Of a DNA stretch of 16,663 bases, positions 1 through 6,238 are shown piece by piece. The position numbers were made by a program, and so were the translations under genes. Location: contig PDQE01000071.1 of the NCBI GenBank assembly GCA_002747735.1, forward strand, positions 1-16,663, in the 5' to 3' direction. Origin of the DNA: Flavobacteriales bacterium. Its GTDB lineage: Bacteria > Bacteroidota > Bacteroidia > Flavobacteriales > Flavobacteriaceae. Under the pieces are notes generated by a model that saw only the letters and a list, made by a program, of their open reading frames with translations, did not search any database and was not told the DNA's origin. Positions within the stretch are counted from its first letter, which is position 1. Each line of letters opens with the position of its first letter.

Positions 1-29
1 ACCTTTGAAATATCTTGATATTTCTTCAT
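1..29 (-). CDS. Possible 5' end of a leftward gene cut by the window edge
   Basis: On the minus strand an ATG at 29 opens a frame (MKKYQDISK...) that stays open to the window edge, only nine codons. Just upstream on the same strand, positions 48-41 read TAGATTTG, an exact match to the Bacteroidota -7 element TAnnTTTG. This would put a start of transcription close to the ATG. Nothing more can be said about the product. The frame is too short to prove anything, and the -33 element is not evident, so this may be chance. It would be divergent from the acyltransferase gene. Confidence 0.25.
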
Positions 30-184
30 GCTTTTAAGTACAAATCTAAAGTATTCTATACGTTCTGTGAAAACAAGATTAACCGAACTCAGGTTATTAT
101 TACAGACAGATAGCTGCTTTCTAATGATTTTCCGTTCATTAATAACTATTCCCAAACAACTATTTGCTAAATTTACCCTTGTTT

Positions 185-931
185 ATGGCGTTTTTTAAAA
201 ATATTTTTCGGCTTTTTTGGCGAATTTGGTTTTACGGCTGGGTGTTTTTTAGCATTTTATTTGTTTTGCCGCTATTAATCATCCTCATTTCCTTTGATCG
301 ATTTTATAAAATTTTTTTCAAAATTGCCATTTTCTGGGGAAAGACTATTCTTTTTGTAATGGGCTTTCGGCCAAAAGTTATTTATAAGGAAAAAATACAA
401 CCGGATACCGCATATATGTTTATAGCCAATCACGCTTCGTTAATAGACGTAATGCTCATGCTTGCCGTTATGAAAAATCCGGCGGTATTTGTAGGCAAAA
501 AAGAGGTGGCTAAGTTGCCTGTATTTGGTTATGTTTTTAAAAAAACCAGTATCCAAGTGGACAGAAGCATTGCCAAAAGCCGTAAAAAAGTTTATATCCA
601 CGCCCGAAAAAAAATAGAACAAGGCTTGGGTATTGTTATTTTTCCGGAAGGATTAGTGCCTCCTCACGATGTAGTCTTAGCAGATTTTAAGAACGGTGCT
701 TTTAAGTTGGCCATAGAACATCAATTACCCATAGTCCCAATGACTTTTTATGATGTAAAGAAGCGTTTTTCCTGGAAGTTTTTTAGTGGATGGCCGGGAG
801 AACTCAGGGTAAAAGTCCATGAGTTTATACAAACTAAAGACCTAACTTTAAAAGATACTGAAAAAATTAAGAATAAAGCCTATACGCTTATTTATAATGA
901 ATTAATAACGGATTTTGATAATGATGATTAG
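185..931 (+). CDS. plsC: 1-acyl-sn-glycerol-3-phosphate acyltransferase (PlsC/LPLAT family)
   Basis: This enzyme probably transfers a fatty acyl chain to lysophosphatidic acid at the inner membrane, making phosphatidic acid for phospholipids. The product is 248 residues, usual for PlsC proteins. An N-terminal hydrophobic hairpin or helix (about residues 8-37) anchors it. The catalytic HX4D motif is NHASLID (His83, Asp88). The second block, around GKKEVAKLPVFGY and the VDR motif, follows at about 104-127, and FPEG stands at 153-156. After FPEG the usual Thr-Arg is replaced by LVPPHDV, so the exact acyl acceptor is less certain; a related lysophospholipid acyltransferase is possible. I chose the ATG at 185 rather than an in-frame TTG at 164 because ATG is the stronger start and the extra seven residues add no motif. 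It ends 82 nt before the next gene on the same strand. Confidence 0.85.
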   Translation: MAFFKNIFRLFWRIWFYGWVFFSILFVLPLLIILISFDRFYKIFFKIAIFWGKTILFVMGFRPKVIYKEKIQPDTAYMFIANHASLIDVMLMLAVMKNPAVFVGKKEVAKLPVFGYVFKKTSIQVDRSIAKSRKKVYIHARKKIEQGLGIVIFPEGLVPPHDVVLADFKNGAFKLAIEHQLPIVPMTFYDVKKRFSWKFFSGWPGELRVKVHEFIQTKDLTLKDTEKIKNKAYTLIYNELITDFDNDD

Positions 932-1013
932 TAAATCTAATCATGCTAACCTACCAAACCGGCATAATTTTTACTCAATAAAGCTACATTATATCATATC
1001 TTATATCTAAAAA

Positions 1014-1661
1014 ATGAAATACGAACACCTTACCTACTACTCCAAAACCGAAGAAAAGCTAAATGTGGCAAGCCATGCCATTGGGTTGGTTCTAAGTATA
1101 TCTGCTTTGGTGCTACTAATGGTAAAAGCTGCCACTTACGGAACAGCTACGCATATTGTAAGTTTTGCCATCTTTGGCACCAGTTTATTGGTAATGTATG
1201 CTGCTTCTACTTTTTATCACTACGTACAAAAACCCAACTGGCGAAAACGGCTCAATATCGTGGATCATGCAGCTATTTACGTGTTAATAGCCGGCACCTA
1301 CACACCTTTTACTTTAGTAACGCTCTCTGGATGGCTGGGCTGGACTATTTTTGGTATTGTCTGGGGCATTGCTTTAGTTGGTGTTTTTTTTAAATTATTT
1401 TACACCGGCCAGTATGATAAAATATCAACTGTAGCTTATGTACTTATGGGATGGATTATAATTTTTGCCATTAAACCTCTTGTAGAAAACTTTCCGGTTA
1501 AAGGTTTGGTATGGATTTTTGGTGGTGGAGGTTTTTATACGATAGGTGCCATTTTATACAGTATAAAAAAGATAAAATATAACCATGCCATTTTCCATGT
1601 TTTTGTGTTATTAGGTAGTTTTTGTCATTTTATGGCAGTGTATTTTTATGTATTGAATTAA
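1014..1661 (+). CDS. Hemolysin III / PAQR-type seven-helix membrane protein
   Basis: A member of the hemolysin III (YqfA/TrhA) branch of the PAQR superfamily: an integral inner-membrane protein with about seven helices and a buried metal site. The family pattern is complete: ExxN...H near the N terminus (Glu14, Asn17, His21), SxxxH (Ser65-His69), DHAAIYVLIAGTYTPF (Asp84-His85) and the C-terminal HxxxH (His191, His195) with a further His205. In PAQR proteins the SxxxH, Asp and HxxxH residues form the zinc site, and the fold is related to alkaline ceramidases. Members are linked to membrane-lipid homeostasis; the haemolysin label is historical and not proof of toxicity. The length of 215 residues is normal. 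The stop codon overlaps that of holB on the opposite strand, so the two genes are strictly convergent. Confidence 0.9.
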   Translation: MKYEHLTYYSKTEEKLNVASHAIGLVLSISALVLLMVKAATYGTATHIVSFAIFGTSLLVMYAASTFYHYVQKPNWRKRLNIVDHAAIYVLIAGTYTPFTLVTLSGWLGWTIFGIVWGIALVGVFFKLFYTGQYDKISTVAYVLMGWIIIFAIKPLVENFPVKGLVWIFGGGGFYTIGAILYSIKKIKYNHAIFHVFVLLGSFCHFMAVYFYVLN

Positions 1662-2815
1662 CCCAACTCCTTTGTATGTAACAACCGTGTTAATTTTATA
1701 GATAAATCCAATAAAATAACCTTGGCATTACCATTGCGTTCTATGTGATAGATAGCATCATTTAACTCTTGGTTTATTTGAAGAATATTTGCACTGTGAA
1801 TAAAAGGGGCGAATTTTGCCAGTTGAAAATTTTCGGTTTCCGTTTCCAAATACACCAAAGGATTCGCACCATAATTATGTAACAGGGCTTGGCGAAAAAA
1901 ACTTAAGCAGTAATCCAGAAAAATTTTTTGTATCTCCCTTCCTTTACCGGCTATAGTTTCGCTCCATTGGATAAGCTCCTGTATGGCAGCCGCATTACCT
2001 TTGGATTTAAAAGCGGTACGTACCCATTTTATAAACCACTGTTCAAATTGAGCTTCTGTACCTGTATTTTTTACCAATTGTAAAGCTTTGTTATAGCTGC
2101 CATCCGCCCTTTGGGCAATAGCCATAGCCCTATTTTCTAACAGGCCTTCTTTGTCTGTTAAAGCTACCATAATGTGTTGATCACCAAGTGGCTGTAAAAA
2201 AATTTGCTGGCATCGGCTTACAATGGTGCCAATAAGCTGCTCTACTTGTTCTACCACTAACAAAATTACGGTATTATCAGGAGGTTCTTCTATAAGTTTA
2301 AGCAGTTTATTGGCTGCCGGAGTATTGAGTTTCTCCGCCATCCAAATAATCAGGACTTTATATCCGCCTTCGTATGATTTTAAAGCGAGTTTTTTTACAA
2401 TAGCCTCGGCTTCCTCTACACCTATTTTGCCTTGTTTGTTTTCTATATTTAAAAACCGATACCAATCGCTTAAACTCCCATATGGCCGGGTAGCTATAAA
2501 CGTCCGCCATTCTTCCAAAAACAAATCGCTGACGGCATGTTTATTTATCTGAGCTGTAGTGGCTACCGGAAAAGCAAAATGCAAATCCGGATGAGCCAGT
2601 TTATTACATTTTTGATTGCAAGCCGAACTGCCTGTATTGTTTTCGCCATTCGTATTTTTGCACAATAGATATTGAGCGTAAGCTATGGCCAATGGCAATC
2701 CGCCCGTACCTTCTGGGGCTACAAAAAGCTGGGCATGTGGAACCCGTCCGTTGTTTACAGCTTTTATCAATTGTTTTTTTACCTTTTCCTGATTGATAAT
2801 ATCACTAAAAAGCAT
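1658..2815 (-). CDS. holB: DNA polymerase III delta' subunit (clamp loader)
   Basis: The delta' subunit of the replicative clamp loader works with delta and tau/gamma to open and load the sliding clamp. The AAA+ core shows VPHAQLF followed by a degenerate P-loop (APEGTGGLPLA, residues 33-43) lacking the GKT/S needed to bind ATP, as expected for delta', which is a stator and not an ATPase. Cys52, Cys66 and Cys70, with nearby His75, fit the zinc module seen in this family. ANKLLKLIEEPP (168-179) and the SRC motif (200-202) are the sensor 1 and arginine-finger signatures. The length of 385 residues is normal for Bacteroidota, longer than in E. coli. It starts only 8 nt after the stop of the M23 peptidase gene on the same strand, so both are probably cotranscribed. 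Its stop shares the sequence TTAA with the stop of the convergent hemolysin III gene. Confidence 0.93.
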   Translation of the reverse strand: MLFSDIINQEKVKKQLIKAVNNGRVPHAQLFVAPEGTGGLPLAIAYAQYLLCKNTNGENNTGSSACNQKCNKLAHPDLHFAFPVATTAQINKHAVSDLFLEEWRTFIATRPYGSLSDWYRFLNIENKQGKIGVEEAEAIVKKLALKSYEGGYKVLIIWMAEKLNTPAANKLLKLIEEPPDNTVILLVVEQVEQLIGTIVSRCQQIFLQPLGDQHIMVALTDKEGLLENRAMAIAQRADGSYNKALQLVKNTGTEAQFEQWFIKWVRTAFKSKGNAAAIQELIQWSETIAGKGREIQKIFLDYCLSFFRQALLHNYGANPLVYLETETENFQLAKFAPFIHSANILQINQELNDAIYHIERNGNAKVILLDLSIKLTRLLHTKELG

Positions 2816-2823
2816 AAGATTTA

Positions 2824-4209
2824 TTATCTTTTTATAATTGAATAAGTCTTTGAAACTCCACTCAGATTATTATAAACTTTAAGATAATATACGCCTTTCT
2901 CCAAATTACCCAAGTCAAATTGAGATAAAAAAGTAGGGGTTTTAAAAACTTCCTGCCCTATAGTATTGTATAATTTCATCTGATAGTTTTCCGCATCAGG
3001 CAAAGTTCCAATAAATTTTACCTTATCCGATACAGGATTTGGAGCAAGGCTTAGTTTTTCAAGGTTTTCTTCGGCAACACTAATTAAATTCACCACTTTA
3101 AATTTTTGCTGAACCATTTTACCCTGATAAGTACACTCAAAAGTCCATTCACCTAAATCGCTCAAATTATTGAAATGCCAATACCAGTAAGAAGAATCGT
3201 AGTTTTCATTAAACAGATAAGTCCACTCAGCAAAAACTTCTCCGTCAGGCTTGTACAATTTGTAAAAAGCAGAGGTACCCGCCAATTGGTCTTTAAAATA
3301 ACTGGCGGTATAGACAGACGTATTAGGCAGAAATTGAAAACTAATATTTGTGGTTTCTGTTTCCGGACAGGTATTAAAAGCAATCTCTGCAGTATGCAAC
3401 AACAGAGCATTTATAGTAGGATTTCTATAAGGCACCTGATTTTGCCACCAACTGCTACCTGAATTACAATTTCCTGTAAATGGATCTATAAGGTTATCGT
3501 TCCTGTCATACACCTCAAAATGTAAATGTGGCCCGGAAGAGTTACCAGAGCTGCCTACTACACCCAAATATTCACCAGCCGCCACCGTAGCTCCTACGGC
3601 TTTGGTACTAAGGGTATTCTTTTTTAAATGGCCGTACCAAGCTATGCTGCCATCATTGTGTTCTATATAAATGGCATTCCATTGGTTATTGTTAAAATCG
3701 CAACTCATATCAAATTCGCCATCGTGTTTATAAATAATCTTTCCCGGTGCGGCAGCTACTACTTCTGCCATATTATTTTGAAATTGGTACCACGAAAACG
3801 GCCAGGTGTAAAAGTCAGTACCTTGATGGTTATAACCTTTGTTTCCATCATCATACGTTCTGGTACCACAGTTGTAATCTTGTAATTTGTTTGGATATTC
3901 TAAGTTGTGATCTACAAAATAGGAAATAGCCCATACTTCATTCATGGCTGTATTTGCCGCTTTTTTAACCGGAATAATAAATTTGGGAGGAGCTGATGCA
4001 GATTTGTATTGCAACGGCAAAATTCCTTTATCAATCAATACTTTCCGAGCCATTTTTAGCTTATTTTTAATTTCAAAGCGTTGTTCGGTGGTAATACAGG
4101 GGATGATATCGGAGTTAAAACGATACTCTCCGCCTTGTGGTATACTCTCTGTTTGAGCGGAAACAGAAAGCGTAATCATTGCCAATATAAAATATAATAG
4201 TTTCATCAT
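2824..4209 (-). CDS. Secreted M23 metallopeptidase with T9SS type A sorting domain
   Basis: A zinc endopeptidase of the LytM/lysostaphin type, predicted to be exported by Sec and then through the T9SS to the surface or medium. Residues 1-18 are a signal peptide ending in VSAQ. The M23 domain covers about residues 125-245: HQGTD supplies His128 and Asp132, GHL supplies His193, and GPHLHFE supplies the HxH pair His228/His230, so the zinc site and catalytic histidines are complete. Residues about 285-370 form a beta-rich middle region of unknown role. Residues about 387-461 (LAPNPVSD..., ending YSIIKR) are a type A T9SS sorting domain, which is normally removed on export. Known M23 enzymes cut peptidoglycan cross-links or glycine-rich peptides; the target here is unknown. 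ATG ATG at 4209/4206 leaves the start uncertain by one residue. Cotranscription with holB looks likely from the 8-nt spacing. Confidence 0.92.
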   Translation of the reverse strand: MMKLLYFILAMITLSVSAQTESIPQGGEYRFNSDIIPCITTEQRFEIKNKLKMARKVLIDKGILPLQYKSASAPPKFIIPVKKAANTAMNEVWAISYFVDHNLEYPNKLQDYNCGTRTYDDGNKGYNHQGTDFYTWPFSWYQFQNNMAEVVAAAPGKIIYKHDGEFDMSCDFNNNQWNAIYIEHNDGSIAWYGHLKKNTLSTKAVGATVAAGEYLGVVGSSGNSSGPHLHFEVYDRNDNLIDPFTGNCNSGSSWWQNQVPYRNPTINALLLHTAEIAFNTCPETETTNISFQFLPNTSVYTASYFKDQLAGTSAFYKLYKPDGEVFAEWTYLFNENYDSSYWYWHFNNLSDLGEWTFECTYQGKMVQQKFKVVNLISVAEENLEKLSLAPNPVSDKVKFIGTLPDAENYQMKLYNTIGQEVFKTPTFLSQFDLGNLEKGVYYLKVYNNLSGVSKTYSIIKR

Positions 4210-4608
4210 TTTTTGTTTTAGTTAAATTACATAGTAACAGGATTTACATTTATGGATTTTACCCCTAATATTTCATGTAAATTTAAACCATTTTATTTTA
4301 ATGATATTCAGTTACTTAAAATTAAGTCTGCCATTTTGTAAATAACCTGATTTTTAAGTCCATTCTCTTTGGTGACAACTGGCTTTGTGTGCTTTCTTAA
4401 ATACAGTTGTACACTGCAAAATCAGACACTTTGTCCTCAAACAAAGATAATGGCATTAATTATCCGCATTATCACTGTTTATTTGTCAAAAATAGTCAAA
4501 TTGAAATAATAAGGGGGTTAAAGTTCTCAATTATAATTATATTTACACCTTTAAAATTATGAATATATTGTTGCCCGTAGCGGTGCAATTTAAAATATAA
4601 AAATCTTT
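4210..4608. other. Divergent intergenic region between M23 peptidase and ricT
   Basis: This 399-nt AT-rich region separates two divergently read operons and has no convincing gene apart from a 13-codon micro-frame next to ricT. On the minus strand there are two exact TAnnTTTG matches, at 4449-4442 (TATCTTTG) and 4494-4487 (TATTTTTG). Either could serve the M23-holB pair, but neither has a well-placed -33 box. On the plus strand the best -7-like element for ricT is TATATTTA at 4538-4545, one mismatch from consensus. I see no hairpin strong enough to call a riboswitch or terminator. Confidence 0.4.
4559..4600 (+). CDS. Possible 13-residue leader micro-frame before ricT
   Basis: An ATG at 4559 opens a frame encoding MNILLPVAVQFKI and a TAA stop, ending 8 nt before the ATG of ricT. 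A -7-like element (TATATTTA, 4538-4545) would place a transcript start just upstream of this ATG. It could be a translated leader coupled to ricT, or chance. No attenuator hairpin is visible behind it. Confidence 0.2.
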   Translation: MNILLPVAVQFKI

Positions 4609-5757
4609 ATGAGCTGTACAAACTGCTCAACTACTGCCAGCGGTTTACCAAAAGGGTGCAAAAACAATGGTAGTTGCGGTATCCAAAGTTGTGATAAACT
4701 AACTGTTTTTAACTGGTTGGACAATATGTCTTTGCCTTCCGGACAAGAACCTTTTAATATATTTGAAGTACGTTTTAAAAACGGCCGCAAACATTTTTAC
4801 CTCAACAAAAAAGGGCTTCCTCTCTCTATGGGAGATGTTGTTACCGTAGATGCTTCTCCGGGGCATGATGTAGGCATCATTTCTCTTGCAGGTGAATTGG
4901 TAAAAATTCAAATGCGTAAAAAACAACTAAGCCCTAAAAGTAACGAAATATCAGAAATTTACAGGAAGGCTACCCAAAAAGATATTGATGTTTGGCAGAA
5001 AGCCAGAAATCGTGAAGCAGAAGTTCAAAGAAAATCAAGAATTATTATAAGCCGAATAGGCTTAGAAATGAAATTATCCGATGTAGAGTTTCAAGGCGAT
5101 GGCAACAAGGCTACATTCTATTACACGGCAGATGGCCGTGTAGACTTTAGGCAATTGATAAAAGAACTGGCTTCCACCTTTAGAATACGGGTAGAAATGA
5201 AACAAGTAGGGCTTAGGCAAGAAGCTGCCCGGCTGGGCGGAATTGGATCATGTGGCAGGGAACTGTGCTGTTCTACATGGTTAACAGATTTTAGATCGGT
5301 TTCAACATCTGCTGCCAGATATCAACAATTGTCATTAAATCCGCAAAAATTGGCCGGACAATGCGGTAAACTAAAGTGCTGTTTAAATTATGAATTAGAT
5401 ACCTACTTAGATGTCCTGAAAGAGTTTCCAAAAACCGATACCTGGTTACAAACCAACAAAGGGGTAGCTGTATTTCAGAAAATGGATATTTTTAAAGAAA
5501 CCTTATGGTACGCCTATAAAGAAAACAGCCTACAGTGGATACCACTCCATGTAAATGACGTAAACCGGATTATTAAAATTAATAAAACCGGAAAAAAAAT
5601 TGACAGTTTAGAAGAATTTACCCATATTGATGGCAATAATGACAACGAAAATTTGTTTACAGATGGTGTAGGGCAAGACAGCCTTACCCGTTTTGACAAA
5701 AGTAAAAAAAGAAAAAAGAAAAGAAGAAAAAAGAAATCCAATAGAAGAAATGCGTAG
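4609..5757 (+). CDS. ricT: RicT/YaaT-type PSP1-domain iron-sulfur protein
   Basis: This is the Bacteroidota version of RicT (YaaT), known in Bacillus as part of the RicAFT complex that binds Fe-S clusters and promotes RNase Y processing. Its role in Bacteroidota is not established. The PSP1 core covers about residues 50-270. It carries the conserved cysteine clusters GSCGRELCC (Cys215, 220, 221) and CGKLKCC (Cys252, 257, 258), the likely cluster ligands. A Cys-rich N terminus (Cys3, 6, 17, 23, 28) precedes it. The C terminus from about residue 365 is a strongly basic tail of Lys/Arg runs, encoded by an A-rich tract, that could bind RNA or membrane. The stop overlaps the ATG of gldH by 8 nt (ATGCGTAG), so translation of the two is probably coupled. 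Confidence 0.88.
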   Translation: MSCTNCSTTASGLPKGCKNNGSCGIQSCDKLTVFNWLDNMSLPSGQEPFNIFEVRFKNGRKHFYLNKKGLPLSMGDVVTVDASPGHDVGIISLAGELVKIQMRKKQLSPKSNEISEIYRKATQKDIDVWQKARNREAEVQRKSRIIISRIGLEMKLSDVEFQGDGNKATFYYTADGRVDFRQLIKELASTFRIRVEMKQVGLRQEAARLGGIGSCGRELCCSTWLTDFRSVSTSAARYQQLSLNPQKLAGQCGKLKCCLNYELDTYLDVLKEFPKTDTWLQTNKGVAVFQKMDIFKETLWYAYKENSLQWIPLHVNDVNRIIKINKTGKKIDSLEEFTHIDGNNDNENLFTDGVGQDSLTRFDKSKKRKKKRRKKKSNRRNA

Positions 5758-6238
5758 TGTATTTGCCTTTATTATTATTTTGGTATTCCTCATCAGCTGT
5801 AACGACAGTGTTTACAATGAGTACAAAACCGTTGGGGATAATGGTTGGGATAAAGACTCTATTATTTCTTTTAGCTATAATCCCAATGATACAATATCTA
5901 AAAACAACGTATATGTCAACTTGCGTAACAATGAGAACTTTGGATATAGCAATCTGTGGTTAATCATAGGTATTCAATTTCCGGATGCTACTACCATTGT
6001 TGATACCTTAGAATACGAAATGGCAGATGCAGAAGGCAGGTTTTTAGGGTCTGGGCTTACGGATTTAAAAGAAAATAAGCTGGAATATAAAACCAATGTA
6101 GTATTCCCAAACAAAGGTAAGTACATTTTTACGGTGCAACAGGCCATGCGAAAAGCCGGCGAAACCGAAGGCATTAATCTATTAGAAGGCATAACGGATG
6201 TAGGCATAAGCATAGAAAAAATAAACGCAAATGACTGA
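5750..6238 (+). CDS. gldH: Gliding motility lipoprotein GldH
   Basis: GldH is a lipoprotein needed for gliding in Flavobacterium johnsoniae and tied to the T9SS/gliding machinery; its biochemical job is unknown. The product is 162 residues. It begins with a lipoprotein signal (MRSVFAFIIILVFLISC, Cys17 lipidated) and continues with family-typical segments: YVNLRNNENFGYSNLW (55-70), FPDATTIVDTLEYEMAD (78-93) with a GRFLG turn, and a C-terminal beta-rich part. An in-frame ATG lies 57 nt further upstream at 5693, but it would put a highly charged stretch ahead of the signal peptide, so 5750 is preferred. Overlaps of 8 nt with both neighbours place it in the middle of a translationally coupled ricT-gldH-PBP chain. 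The presence of gldH together with a T9SS cargo protein nearby indicates a strain able to glide, or descended from gliders. Confidence 0.9.
   Translation: MRSVFAFIIILVFLISCNDSVYNEYKTVGDNGWDKDSIISFSYNPNDTISKNNVYVNLRNNENFGYSNLWLIIGIQFPDATTIVDTLEYEMADAEGRFLGSGLTDLKENKLEYKTNVVFPNKGKYIFTVQQAMRKAGETEGINLLEGITDVGISIEKINAND

Noticed and set aside
1014..1661. Reading the hemolysin III-family protein as a true toxin
   Set aside because: The family name is historical; the motifs are those of PAQR membrane proteins with a metal site, and nothing here shows haemolytic function.
2223..2552. A 109-codon plus-strand frame inside holB
   Set aside because: It lies wholly within a well-supported holB and its Ser/Leu-rich product looks like no known family.
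5693..5749. Upstream extension of gldH from an ATG at 5693, or a ricT-gldH frameshift fusion at the A-rich tract
   Set aside because: The extension would put a charged Lys/Glu stretch before a clear lipoprotein signal. gldH is in the +1 frame relative to ricT, so a classic -1 slip on AAAAAAG would not enter it.
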